Shown: piece after piece, positions 1 through 6,187 of the stretch | Layout: each line of letters starts with the position of its first letter | Position numbering within the stretch: position 1 is the stretch's first letter | DNA from: a virus | Strand: one strand, 5' to 3' | DNA: 42,814 bases | Virus record (IMG/VR): IMGVR_UViG_3300037258_000245 | Coordinates: 1 to 42,814 of that record | Translations under genes and position numbers: made by a program | The notes under the pieces: model-generated | The model's database searches: none | What the model was told of the DNA's origin: nothing | The model's input: the letters and a program-made list of their open reading frames with translations, nothing else

Positions 1-30
1 TGGCTATAGCCCATAGGGGGGCTCATGAGG

Positions 31-36
31 TATAAT
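31..36 (+). promoter_or_regulatory. Putative -10 box of a plus-strand promoter
   Basis: A perfect TATAAT lies 47 bases upstream of the first gene. No good -35 box is visible at the usual distance, but the window edge is close. A reverse-oriented copy of the recurring CCGTTTAC motif (about 39-47) lies just downstream, over the expected start of transcription, where a repressor could act. Confidence 0.45.
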
Positions 37-82
37 GCGTAAACGGGATTAGCCGTAACTAGGGAACAGGAAACAGGAAACT

Positions 83-1411
83 ATGTCAGAACCTCGCGTG
101 ATAGTTGGAGGGCGCGATCTGGCCGAGCTGGCAGGCGATGGCCTGCCAGACCTCTCCGTGCCAGAGACGATGGCGCTCGCGGCTGCCGCCGTGCACCGTG
201 CGGTGTTGCAGCGGGCCGGTACCAACGCTGACGCTGCCCGTCGTGAGCCCCCTCAGGAGATGGACTACAGCGACGCCAGTGGCTACCGCTGGCGGGGCAG
301 CGTGAACTACATCATCGACTCGATGTGGAACACCCTCGATGAGCCGGAACCGGCCATCAAGGCGTTCAAGCGGGAGCTGAACTGGTACCTGCGCGCCAGC
401 GGAAACCTGGTGTGCACCAACCAGGGCAACCGGGTCACGCCGTCCACCTGGTTCGTCCGGGCGGACTTCAATGACGTGCCCCCGGCTGTCGCGCCTAAGC
501 CAATTCCGCCGCGCCCAGCTGAGAAGAAGCTGACCAAGGCCGAAGCTGGCGAAGACCGCTCCCCCGCCCGGGTGGAGACGGCACTGGCCCCGTTTGTCTG
601 CACCTGGGCAGCGCCCGGTCGCCCTGGCGGGATCTGTGGCGAGCGGCGGGGCAGCCAGTCCTGGCTGAACAAGCACGTCTACGACGACCACTGCACAGCG
701 GAGAGCTGGATCGCTACCGCGATGGAAGAGCTGAATGAGCCCGCGTTCATCGTGCAGATCCACGCCATAGCCACCAAGCATGGCTACCCCGGCTCAGCCG
801 CCTACACCGGCCGCATCCTGCATGAGATGGTGGAGGAAGGGGAGGCTGGTGGTCGTGAGACCCCCAGCGGGCAGTGGAAGTTCTGGCTGCCTGTCCCGCC
901 GGACACCGCTGCTCCGGTCGCCCCCGGTGGTGAGCCGCAGCCCAGCCCACAGCTGTACCCATGCCGTGAGCCGGATTGCCCTCGTCCGCCGATGGACGCC
1001 GGGGAGCGCCGCCGCCACGAGGACACCATGCATCCCGAAAGCCCGCACCGCGAATGGTGGTGCCCGCTGGATGAGATGCACTGGTACTCCAAGGCAGCTC
1101 TGGCCCGGCACCTGGACAAGTCACACGAACTGCCCGCCTCCGACGACCTGTACCAGGAGATCATGGATGAAGCCTTCCACCCCGCACCCGAGCCTGAGCC
1201 AGAGCCAGAAGACCTGGCTGTGGTGGTCCCGGCTGACGCCATGATCGGGGCCACCCCCGACCAGGTGATCACCTGGTTGCGGGCTAACCTGACCGGCGCA
1301 GATGCCGGGCGGGTGGCCGTGCTGGAGGCCGAAGTGGCCCGGCTGAAGGAAGAGAACACACGACTGTCAGTCCAGCTGCGGCGGGTGCGGCTGGCCTTCG
1401 AAGGGACCTAG
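83..1411 (+). CDS. Multi-zinc-finger protein with C-terminal coiled coil, function unknown
   Basis: This 442-residue protein has three zinc-finger-like Cys/His clusters. They lie at about C173/C185/H198/H203, C294/C299/H312/H317 and C327/H343/H348; the last two resemble C2H2 fingers. Proline-rich linkers separate them, including an acidic EPEP run near residue 370. The last 30 residues are heptad-like and probably form a coiled coil, suggesting a dimer. The N-terminal 110 residues contain a W/Y-rich stretch of unknown fold. The start follows a repeated GGAACAGGAAAC ribosome-binding region. The cluster spacing suggests nucleic-acid binding, but no family was recognised. Confidence 0.8.
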   Translation: MSEPRVIVGGRDLAELAGDGLPDLSVPETMALAAAAVHRAVLQRAGTNADAARREPPQEMDYSDASGYRWRGSVNYIIDSMWNTLDEPEPAIKAFKRELNWYLRASGNLVCTNQGNRVTPSTWFVRADFNDVPPAVAPKPIPPRPAEKKLTKAEAGEDRSPARVETALAPFVCTWAAPGRPGGICGERRGSQSWLNKHVYDDHCTAESWIATAMEELNEPAFIVQIHAIATKHGYPGSAAYTGRILHEMVEEGEAGGRETPSGQWKFWLPVPPDTAAPVAPGGEPQPSPQLYPCREPDCPRPPMDAGERRRHEDTMHPESPHREWWCPLDEMHWYSKAALARHLDKSHELPASDDLYQEIMDEAFHPAPEPEPEPEDLAVVVPADAMIGATPDQVITWLRANLTGADAGRVAVLEAEVARLKEENTRLSVQLRRVRLAFEGT

Positions 1412-1417
1412 GAGATC

Positions 1418-1774
1418 ATGGTGGCCCATCGCGTCACAGCAGCACAGGTAGGTGCTGACCGCATCGCGCGGCTTAGCACCGGGAGCCTGCCGTCGAAAGC
1501 TACCGGCGAGTTCCTGCACGATACTCACCTGCTGGCGGGCTCGATGGGCCACCCTGATGCGGTCGACCTGTCTAACGGGCGGCTGGCCTCGATGCTGGCC
1601 CGCCGGATGGCCAACCAGCACGGCTGCCGGGCGTGGGCTCGATGCTGGGACCGCAACCACCGCCGCGACGCCGCTTACCTGGCGCTGATGCTGGGCGTGC
1701 TTGGGCTGGATGGTGCGCCGCCTCAATGCACCACTGACGACTACGCCCTGCCCGGCACGCGACATGCACGATGA
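1418..1774 (+). CDS. Hypothetical protein, 118 aa
   Basis: An Arg/Ala-rich soluble protein with no signal peptide or membrane segment and no recognised domain. The start lies seven bases after the preceding stop, next to a GGAG motif within that stop region. The stop overlaps the next start (ATGA), so the two are probably translationally coupled. A Trp/Arg/Cys cluster around residues 70-80 is the only notable patch. Coding is supported by G/C-rich third positions and tight packing with its neighbours. Confidence 0.65.
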   Translation: MVAHRVTAAQVGADRIARLSTGSLPSKATGEFLHDTHLLAGSMGHPDAVDLSNGRLASMLARRMANQHGCRAWARCWDRNHRRDAAYLALMLGVLGLDGAPPQCTTDDYALPGTRHAR

Positions 1775-2415
1775 GCGAGCAGATTCCGGGCCACGGCGGG
1801 TTCACTAAGGTCGCCCTGGCCCTCGCGGGCCGCTATGGGCTCAGCCGCCGGGGCAAGCCCTTCACCCGGCAACAGGTGTGGTCGTGGTACACGCGCCGGG
1901 GGAGCAACGGCTTTCCCGCTCCGGTACGGGTGGACGGGCTGTTGCAGTTCCCGCTCGATGCGGTGCTGGAGTGGTACGCCACCTATGTGCCCGCTGTAGG
2001 CGGGAGACCAGGGAAAGAAGGGAACGCCGGGCAGGGACGGGAAGGGTTACCGTATGAAAGAATGCACGCACCAACCACACCCAATCGAAAGGGTCTAAAC
2101 GAATGGTGCGAGCACGCATACGGATCGCGTTTGCGATCTTGGCGGCGGCAGCTCTGGCCGCACTGGTGGCGACCGCCTCTCCAGCCAGCGCCACCCAGGT
2201 CACAGGCCACATCTGCACCGCCAACGGCCAGCACATGTGCATCAACACAGCGAACTTCAACTTCGGCACCAGCGCGGTATCGGAGGCGGTGGGGGGCCGC
2301 ACGACGTGCGCGCCTCAGGCCGGGACCACGGGCGTACTGCAGCTGTGCGGTTCCAACAAGCCCGACAACAACCGCTGCCTCTCGCCCAACCCGTCCGGCA
2401 ACTCGCTCACACTGA
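1771..2415 (+). CDS. HTH-like DNA-binding protein with doubtful C-terminal half
   Basis: The first 80 residues read like a small excisionase/AlpA-type helix-turn-helix protein: an R-x-Q-V-W-S-W-Y segment, then a G-F-P-A-P-V-R-V-D-G-L-L-Q-F-P wing-like part and an L-E-W-Y helix. It is coupled to the upstream gene by an ATGA overlap. After about residue 110 the frame runs 313 bases inside the well-supported secreted-protein gene. Composition there becomes Pro/Arg/Thr/Ser-rich, typical of an out-of-frame reading. The genuine protein may therefore be about 110 residues, or the overlap is real. The reading is confident only for the N-terminal part. Confidence 0.55.
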   Translation: MSEQIPGHGGFTKVALALAGRYGLSRRGKPFTRQQVWSWYTRRGSNGFPAPVRVDGLLQFPLDAVLEWYATYVPAVGGRPGKEGNAGQGREGLPYERMHAPTTPNRKGLNEWCEHAYGSRLRSWRRQLWPHWWRPPLQPAPPRSQATSAPPTASTCASTQRTSTSAPARYRRRWGAARRARLRPGPRAYCSCAVPTSPTTTAASRPTRPATRSH

Positions 2416-2612
2416 TCATCACGGCCTGCTCCGGGGTGATCGGTGACCAGTGGACCACCATCGACAACGGTGACGGGACCAGGTCCCTGGTCAGCGTTCA
2501 CTGGAGCGGGTACGAAGCCGCCGGGGACAACGTTGCCGGTGACATCTGGATTCGCACCACCGTCCCGCATGCGGGCTGGTACTACCGGCTGCAGCCAGTC
2601 GACACCCCCTGA
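2103..2612 (+). CDS. Secreted protein with lectin-like repeat pattern
   Basis: This 169-residue protein begins with a classic Sec signal peptide: a basic start (residues 1-7), an Ala/Leu/Val-rich core (8-26) and an A-S-A-T cleavage-like site near residue 30. The mature part holds Cys pairs and a pattern (G-x-N-x-x-x-N-R-C-L-S, then I-T-A-C-S, then D-Q-W-T) reminiscent of ricin-B-type carbohydrate-binding repeats in secreted actinobacterial proteins. That assignment is a resemblance only. It is probably exported from the infected or lysogenic host and may act at the cell surface. Its start lies inside the overlapping HTH-like frame. Confidence 0.75.
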   Translation: MVRARIRIAFAILAAAALAALVATASPASATQVTGHICTANGQHMCINTANFNFGTSAVSEAVGGRTTCAPQAGTTGVLQLCGSNKPDNNRCLSPNPSGNSLTLIITACSGVIGDQWTTIDNGDGTRSLVSVHWSGYEAAGDNVAGDIWIRTTVPHAGWYYRLQPVDTP

Positions 2613-2630
2613 CCAACGCGGGTGTCCACG

Positions 2631-2675
2631 TGGGCGACCGGGTTCCCTTCAAAGGGGGGAGCCCGGTCGCGCCCA
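2631..2675 (+). terminator. Intergenic hairpin, likely terminator
   Basis: An inverted repeat between the secreted-protein gene and the phosphoesterase gene pairs TGGGCG-ACCGGG-TTCCC with GGGGA-GCCCGGT-CG-CGCCCA around a TTCAAAG-type loop. There is no T-tract, as is common for terminators in GC-rich actinobacterial DNA. Confidence 0.55.
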
Positions 2676-2694
2676 CCAGGAAGGGAAAAGGGAA

Positions 2695-3456
2695 ATGGAA
2701 GGACCCAAGCGGGTCGCGATAGCGGGTGACTGGCACGGCAACACCAGGTGGGCAATCGAGTCCATCAAGGTGGCCGCGTCAGCCCTGGGGGATGAAGACG
2801 AGAAGGTCATCGTGCACCTGGGTGACTTTGGGTACTGGCCAGGCGAGAAATCCGGCCGGTACTACCTGGACACCGCAGAAGAAGCACTGGCACTGTTCGG
2901 CGTCCAGCTGTGGTTCCTGGACGGCAACCACGAAGATCACCACCGGCTCTCTCTGATGGCTCAGCAGGGCAAGCCAGTGCGCATCCGCAACCACATCTTC
3001 TGGCTGCCCCGGGGCACCCGCTGGACCTGGCATGACCGCACCTGGCTGGCCCTCGGCGGCGCCCACAGCATCGACAAGGCTGAGCGCACGGAAGGGATCG
3101 ACTGGTTCAGCGCCGAGGCCATCACCCGTGCCCAGGCAGACGCTGCCATCGCTGGCGGCCACGCCGACATCATGCTGACCCACGACTGCCCAGCCAGCGT
3201 CCCGCTGTACCTGCCGGTGCCGGGCGACAGGAGCTGGCTGGCTCAGCTGCCTGCCTGCGAGGCACACCGCGAGCTGCTGGATGAGGTGGTGCGCGAGGTG
3301 ACACCCAGCTACCTGATGCACGGGCACTACCACATGAGCTACGACAAGACGGTGAACATGAGCTACGGCCTGCTGCGGGCCACCGGGCTAGCGTGCGACA
3401 CCATGGCGGGGAACCTGCTGCTGCTGAACACCGAGACGATGGCCTGGGAAGTTTAA
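2695..3456 (+). CDS. Metallophosphoesterase
   Basis: A 253-residue calcineurin-like phosphoesterase. The metal-binding motifs appear in order: G-D-W-H-G-N (D12, H14), G-D-F-G (D44), G-N-H-E (N78, H79), L-T-H-D (H163) and H-G-H-Y-H (H209-H213). This matches the family's D-x-H / G-D / G-N-H-E / H / G-H-x-H pattern. It should hydrolyse a phosphomono- or phosphodiester in the cytoplasm using two metal ions; the substrate cannot be told from sequence. The ATG at 2695 follows a strong AAGGGAAAAGGG site and is preferred over farther upstream in-frame codons, which would run through the preceding hairpin. Confidence 0.92.
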   Translation: MEGPKRVAIAGDWHGNTRWAIESIKVAASALGDEDEKVIVHLGDFGYWPGEKSGRYYLDTAEEALALFGVQLWFLDGNHEDHHRLSLMAQQGKPVRIRNHIFWLPRGTRWTWHDRTWLALGGAHSIDKAERTEGIDWFSAEAITRAQADAAIAGGHADIMLTHDCPASVPLYLPVPGDRSWLAQLPACEAHRELLDEVVREVTPSYLMHGHYHMSYDKTVNMSYGLLRATGLACDTMAGNLLLLNTETMAWEV

Positions 3457-3499
3457 CCGGGTAGCGGGGCCAGACCGCGTCAGGTAGGTTTCGGGTTGT

Positions 3500-3581
3500 G
3501 GGGCGGGTCCGCCTCCGGCTCCGCGCTTTCCTTTCCGTAAGTAACTCCTGCTGGGGTCTGCTGGAGCCGGAGGTCCGCCCC
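3500..3581 (+). terminator. Long hairpin downstream of the phosphoesterase gene
   Basis: GGGGCGG plus CCTCCGGCTCC pairs with GGAGCCGGAGG plus CCGCCCC around a loop of about 40 bases. It probably ends the first transcription unit, and the next promoter follows directly. No gene is supported between 3457 and 3637. Confidence 0.5.
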
Positions 3582-3596
3582 TTCCGAAATAAGCCG

Positions 3597-3625
3597 TTTA
3601 CATATGGCGTTACATCCGGTAAGCT
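3597..3625 (+). promoter_or_regulatory. Sigma-70-type promoter for HNH gene and tRNA array
   Basis: TTTACA (3597-3602) and TAAGCT (3620-3625) are separated by exactly 17 bases. The expected transcription start (about 3632) is only some six bases before the HNH start codon, so the message may be almost leaderless. The -35 box lies within an AAGCCGTTTACAT block repeated exactly at 13671. Confidence 0.65.
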
Positions 3626-3637
3626 ACTAGCAGGCAG

Positions 3638-4072
3638 ATGGAAACCAGGGACTGGTGGGCATCCGAGTGGGACCGGTCAGAATACGACCGGGATCGCTAC
3701 GAAGCAGCGAAGCGGAAGCTGATCGGCCTGCTGGGTGGTAAGTGCGCAAAGTGCAACACAACTGAAGATCTCCAGTTCGACCACGTCAGTCGGGCGCTGA
3801 AGGAATTCACGATCACTGCGCGGTGGAACCGGGGAGATGCGGAGCTAGCAGCAGAGCTGGCTAAGTGCCAGCTTCTATGCAGACTCTGCCACCGACAGAA
3901 GACCAGTTCAGAGATCGGGGTCGAACACGGTGGCGGGGTTTCCGGAAAGCGGAACTGCCCTTGCGAGCCGTGCCGAGCGCGGAAACGTGAGTACAACCGT
4001 GAGTGGAAGCACCGCAGACGAGCGGGGGAGCCAACGGCTAGGCGATCGGTCTCCAAAACCGGTGAGAACTAG
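3638..4072 (+). CDS. HNH endonuclease
   Basis: A 144-residue HNH-family nuclease. C36-x-x-C39 and C81-x-x-C84 form the zinc ribbon that holds the active site, D48-H49 is the catalytic His region (F-D-H), and H85 ends the motif (L-C-R-L-C-H). A second C-P-C-E-P-C cluster (C107-C112) is followed by a very basic tail for DNA binding. Such genes can be packaging nucleases or homing nucleases; its position at the head of a tRNA array, far from packaging genes, favours a homing or accessory role. The last 17 codons, including the stop, lie inside tRNA-Trp, an unusual overlap. Confidence 0.88.
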   Translation: METRDWWASEWDRSEYDRDRYEAAKRKLIGLLGGKCAKCNTTEDLQFDHVSRALKEFTITARWNRGDAELAAELAKCQLLCRLCHRQKTSSEIGVEHGGGVSGKRNCPCEPCRARKREYNREWKHRRRAGEPTARRSVSKTGEN

Positions 4073-4093
4073 GTTCGACTCCTAGCCCCCGTG
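4022..4093 (+). tRNA. tRNA-Trp(CCA)
   Basis: A cloverleaf with acceptor GCGGGGG/CCCCCGT, anticodon stem TCGGT/ACCGG and loop CTCCAAA (anticodon 4053-4055), and T-arm CTAGG-TTCGACT-CCTAG. The discriminator is G and no CCA is encoded. The 5' 51 bases overlap the HNH coding region. Confidence 0.93.
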
Positions 4094-4157
4094 CTCGGCA
4101 CCAACCTGCGGGTGGACGTGCTAGCAACTAGACAACTGGAACTGAAGACCAAAGTTC

Positions 4158-4218
4158 GCCGGGGTCGGGCGGGCACCAGTGCCCTCCTAGGGAGGGCCAG
4201 CAGCCCGCCTCCCCCGGC
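4158..4218 (+). ncRNA. Rod-like RNA hairpin of unknown role
   Basis: Three stacked helices form a 61-base rod: GCCGGGG/CCCCGGC, then GGCGGGC/GCCCGCC, then GCCCTCC/GGAGGGC around a tiny loop, with one internal bulge region. It lies between two tRNA genes. It could be a transcription terminator, a processing signal or a small RNA. The bases from 4219 to 4345 show nothing further that can be named. Confidence 0.4.
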
Positions 4219-4345
4219 GAGATAAGGCCCCCCTGTGAGGGTTAGAGCAGGTAGCAGCCATAGCGCACGGCGGCGATGAACCCATGGGGGAAGAAGTGTG
4301 CAGGTGACCGGTCACCGAATTGCAACGGCCCGACCGGCACCGCGA

Positions 4346-4418
4346 GGGGCTGTAGCTCAGCTGGCAGAGCGCCGCCATGGCATGGCGGAGGCCGCGCGTT
4401 CAAGTCGCGCTAGCTCCA
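4346..4418 (+). tRNA. tRNA-Ala(GGC)
   Basis: Acceptor GGGGCTG/TAGCTCC keeps the G3:U70 pair that marks alanine tRNAs. The anticodon stem is CCGCC/GGCGG with loop ATGGCAT (anticodon 4379-4381). The discriminator is A and no CCA is encoded. Confidence 0.93.
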
Positions 4419-4420
4419 CG

Positions 4421-4543
4421 GGACGGAAGCCGAAAGGCTGGAAACCCGCAGCGGGGACCGGAGACATCCTAGGTGAACGGTCGACGGGCGAAACTGCGGG
4501 GAAGAACCCGCCTCAGCCTGGCTGAGGGTCAATGGGACCGTCC
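4421..4543 (+). ncRNA. Closed multi-branch structured RNA, family unknown
   Basis: GGACGG (4421-4426) pairs with CCGTCC (4538-4543) and encloses three branches. One is AGCC-GAAA-GGCT, a GNRA tetraloop hairpin. The second is CCCGCAG/CTGCGGG (4445-4451 with 4494-4500), containing an inner ACCG/CGGT helix. The third is CCTCAG/CTGAGG (4511-4527). No coding frame with a ribosome binding site is present. The GCGAAACTGCGGGGAA segment faintly recalls group I intron cores, but no P7-like G-site was found, so no family is assigned. Confidence 0.45.
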
Positions 4544-4671
4544 ACCAGCATCCTGCTCCTTGACGGGCCGCCCCGGGTCACACCGGGTAGCGGGATAGCC
4601 CCCGTCTTGACGGGCAGGAGGGTAGCCAGGTGCGGGATAGGGGTGGCCCCCCTTGCCGATACCTGGCGCTC

Positions 4672-4742
4672 GGTCAGTAGCTCAACGGCATAGAGCAGCC
4701 CCGTGAGGGGAAGATTCTCTGGTTCAAGTCCAGGGCAGACCA
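4672..4742 (+). ncRNA. tRNA-like RNA lacking an anticodon loop
   Basis: The D-arm (GCTC/GAGC) and T-arm (TCTGG-TTCAAGT-CCAGG) are normal. The acceptor GGTCAGT/GCAGACC has one A-A mismatch and one G-U pair. In place of the 17-base anticodon arm there is only CCCC-GTGA-GGGG (4699-4710), a helix capped by a GNRA-type tetraloop, so no anticodon can be presented. It is either a decayed tRNA gene or a tRNA mimic. Confidence 0.5.
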
Positions 4743-4743
4743 C

Positions 4744-4826
4744 GTGGGGAGTCGGAGAAGGGGAGAAATGCCCCTGAGAGCAGTCCCACTCGCCTGACGG
4801 AAGCAAGCTGTCAGGAACGCCCCCAC
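4744..4826 (+). ncRNA. Second closed structured RNA
   Basis: GTGGGG (4744-4749) pairs with CCCCAC (4821-4826) around two hairpins: GGGG/CCCC (4760-4774) and CCTGAC/GTCAGG (4793-4815). It begins two bases after the tRNA-like RNA and ends four bases before tRNA-Ala(TGC). It could be a spacer with processing signals or part of a longer RNA that includes the tRNA-like element. Confidence 0.35.
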
Positions 4827-4830
4827 TCCA

Positions 4831-4903
4831 GGGCTGTTAGCTCATCTGGTAGAGCACCTGCTTTGCAAGCAGGGGGTGCGCGGTTCGAGCCCGCGACGGT
4901 CCA
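4831..4903 (+). tRNA. tRNA-Ala(TGC)
   Basis: Acceptor GGGCTGT/ACGGTCC with G3:U70. The anticodon stem is CCTGC/GCAGG with loop TTTGCAA (anticodon 4864-4866). The T-loop is TTCGAGC and the discriminator is A. Confidence 0.93.
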
Positions 4904-4986
4904 CGAGCTGGGAAGCGCCGGTTCGATTCCGGTCCGCCCCGAAAGGGGCGGTGGTGTTAAGTGGCAAGCACGCCCGGCGTTTTACT
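4904..4986 (+). ncRNA. Candidate circularly permuted tRNA gene
   Basis: The 3' half of a tRNA comes first: anticodon-stem strand, variable bases, T-arm GCCGG-TTCGATT-CCGGT (4917-4933), 3' acceptor strand CCGCCCC (4934-4940) and a G at 4941. After AAA comes a 5' half: acceptor strand GGGGCGG (4945-4951), T8, D-arm GTGT/GCAC with a GTGG-containing loop, and an anticodon-stem strand (4973-4978). The acceptor strands pair perfectly, and the anticodon strands pair across the halves (CCCGG with CTGGG, or CCGGC with GCTGG). The anticodon cannot be fixed; a GTTTTA run after the stem would suit Lys(TTT). The alternative is two unrelated tRNA fragments. Confidence 0.5.
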
Positions 4987-5065
4987 GCTGACCACCACTG
5001 AGGGCCGCCTGGTTCCGGTGGTAAGACAGCCGCACCGGAGCTAGTCAGCCTGGTGGTGGGTCAGC
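4987..5065 (+). repeat. Inverted repeat after the permuted tRNA candidate
   Basis: GCTGACC (4987-4993) pairs with GGTCAGC (5059-5065), extended inward by ACCAC/GTGGT with one bulge. The helix would close off the RNA immediately after the anticodon region of the permuted tRNA candidate and may serve processing or termination. Confidence 0.45.
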
Positions 5066-5125
5066 AAACCCAGCCTTGCCCGTACCACTTGTTCATGGGG
5101 GCCGGAGCGGGCGGGGCTGGGGTAA

Positions 5126-5199
5126 CAGCGTGTGGCGCAGCTTGGTAGCGCGCCTGCTTTGGGAGCAGGAAGTCCCCAGTTCAAATCTGGGCACGCTGA
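5126..5199 (+). tRNA. tRNA-Pro(TGG)
   Basis: Acceptor CAGCGTG/CACGCTG. The anticodon stem is CCTGC/GCAGG with loop TTTGGGA (anticodon 5160-5162). The T-arm is CCCAG-TTCAAAT-CTGGG and the discriminator is A, as expected for proline. Confidence 0.93.
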
Positions 5200-5306
5200 C
5201 GAGTCGCCTTGGCAGCAGGCGCGCTCCCGGACAGAAACAGACGGCAGAGCCGGGGGGAAGGATCATCCACCCATCCGTCAACGTGGGTGATTTAGCTGCC
5301 CCAAAT

Positions 5307-5380
5307 CGGGATGTGGCGCAGCTTGGTAGCGCGTCGCGTTCGGGACGCGAAGGTCGCAGGTTCAAATCCTGTCATCCCGA
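5307..5380 (+). tRNA. tRNA-Pro(CGG)
   Basis: Acceptor CGGGATG/CATCCCG. The anticodon stem is TCGCG/CGCGA with loop TTCGGGA (anticodon 5341-5343). The D-arm is almost identical to that of the neighbouring tRNA-Pro(TGG), suggesting duplication. The 202 bases that follow hold no supportable gene. Confidence 0.93.
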
Positions 5381-5582
5381 CTGGCTGGCTATCGCTAGCC
5401 GCAGAGGCCCCCGGGTCCGTGGGGACGATCAAGTTACGGCCAACGGAGGGCTGGCGTACCTGCGAAAGTGAGCGCCGCAGCATCCCCCCTTTACGGGGCA
5501 ATGCGACAGGCCAGACGAGTAGTGGATCTGCGGAGGCGACAGGGTCGTCGAAGCGGGCTGCGGGCCAGCCCCCCATGAACTT

Positions 5583-5656
5583 GCTCGTGTAGCTCAGTTG
5601 GAATGAGCGCTCGGTTGAAACCCGGGAGGACTCCGGTTCGGCTCCGGACGCGAGCA
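5583..5656 (+). tRNA. tRNA-Phe(GAA)
   Basis: Acceptor GCTCGTG/CGCGAGC. The anticodon stem is CTCGG/CCGGG with loop TTGAAAC (anticodon 5617-5619). The T-loop is TTCGGCT and the discriminator is A. Confidence 0.92.
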
Positions 5657-5674
5657 CTGCATAGTTATGCACTA

Positions 5675-5746
5675 GACCGTATGCCCGAGTGGCTTAGGGG
5701 TCCGCCTGCAAAGCGGAGCACACCAGTTCGATCCTGGTTACGGTCT
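5675..5746 (+). tRNA. tRNA-Cys(GCA)
   Basis: Acceptor GACCGTA/TACGGTC. The anticodon stem is TCCGC/GCGGA with loop CTGCAAA (anticodon 5708-5710). The discriminator is U, the main identity base of cysteine tRNAs. Confidence 0.93.
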
Positions 5747-5767
5747 CTTTCGGGGGAAGGTGGCAAC

Positions 5768-5896
5768 ATGATCAAGTGCCAGACCTGCGGCGGCAAGGGA
5801 ACGGTCCCCGGCAGCATAGGCCGCCCCGACCTGAATTGCCCCAACTGCAAAGGGAAGGGCGAGCACCCAAAGCCGAAGGGCTGGGTGGGAAAGTGA
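5768..5896 (+). CDS. Two-knuckle DnaJ-type zinc microprotein (copy 1)
   Basis: A 42-residue protein made of two C-x-x-C-x-G-x-G knuckles (C4/C7 and C24/C27) joined by a short linker. These are the repeats that bind zinc in the central domain of DnaJ/Hsp40, where pairs of knuckles fold together; here they stand alone with no J domain. The ATG at 5768 has a GGGGAAGG site. It lies between tRNA-Cys and tRNA-Gly(TCC) and is probably co-transcribed with them. Similar proteins occur at 9709, 14273, 14547, 15171 and 30869. Role unknown; RNA or protein binding is an inference. Confidence 0.8.
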   Translation: MIKCQTCGGKGTVPGSIGRPDLNCPNCKGKGEHPKPKGWVGK

Positions 5897-5900
5897 GCAT

Positions 5901-5972
5901 GCCGCGCTAGCACATCGGCTAGTGCACCTGCCTTCCAAGCAGGCAAGCGGGGTTCGACTCCCCGGCGCGGCT
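5901..5972 (+). tRNA. tRNA-Gly(TCC)
   Basis: Acceptor GCCGCGC/GCGCGGC. The anticodon stem is CCTGC/GCAGG with loop CTTCCAA (anticodon 5934-5936). The discriminator is U, normal for bacterial glycine tRNAs. Confidence 0.93.
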
Positions 5973-5993
5973 CGCAGGAGAGGAGGGAACCAG

Positions 5994-6089
5994 ATGGGAA
6001 AGCACGAGAAGCCGCTCAGCCGTAACACCGGCAAGGGCGGAGCAGGTGGGGCGCACGAGAAGCCCGGCACCGACAAGAAGGACAAGTGA
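5994..6089 (+). CDS. Small Lys/Gly-rich hydrophilic protein, 31 aa
   Basis: A tiny charged protein (MGKHEKP... ending KDK) that starts after an excellent AGGAGGG site with normal spacing. H-E-K-P occurs twice, separated by a glycine-rich stretch. It is probably disordered, and no function can be proposed. It sits between tRNA-Gly(TCC) and tRNA-Lys(CTT). Confidence 0.6.
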   Translation: MGKHEKPLSRNTGKGGAGGAHEKPGTDKKDK

Positions 6090-6113
6090 CCAACCCCGGC
6101 TCCGGCCGGGCTA

Positions 6114-6186
6114 GCGCCGCAAGCTAAACAGGTGAAGCACCCGGCTCTTAACCGGGGGATATAGGGTTCGAGGCCCTGGCGGCGCA
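6114..6186 (+). tRNA. tRNA-Lys(CTT)
   Basis: Acceptor GCGCCGC/GCGGCGC. The anticodon stem is CCCGG/CCGGG with loop CTCTTAA (anticodon 6147-6149). The discriminator is A. Confidence 0.92.
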
Positions 6187-6187
6187 C

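Noticed and set aside
4421-4543. Group I intron
   Set aside because: A short core-like stretch is present, but no P7/G-site segment and no interrupted exon were found; the flanking alanine tRNAs are intact.
4421-4543. Phage-encoded RNase P RNA
   Set aside because: The conserved GAGGAAAGTCC-type and ACAGAA-type elements are absent.
4945-5065. Two-piece (permuted) tmRNA
   Set aside because: The arrangement is similar, but the acceptor lacks the G3:U70 pair, a true D-stem is present, and no tag-peptide frame with a nearby stop was found.
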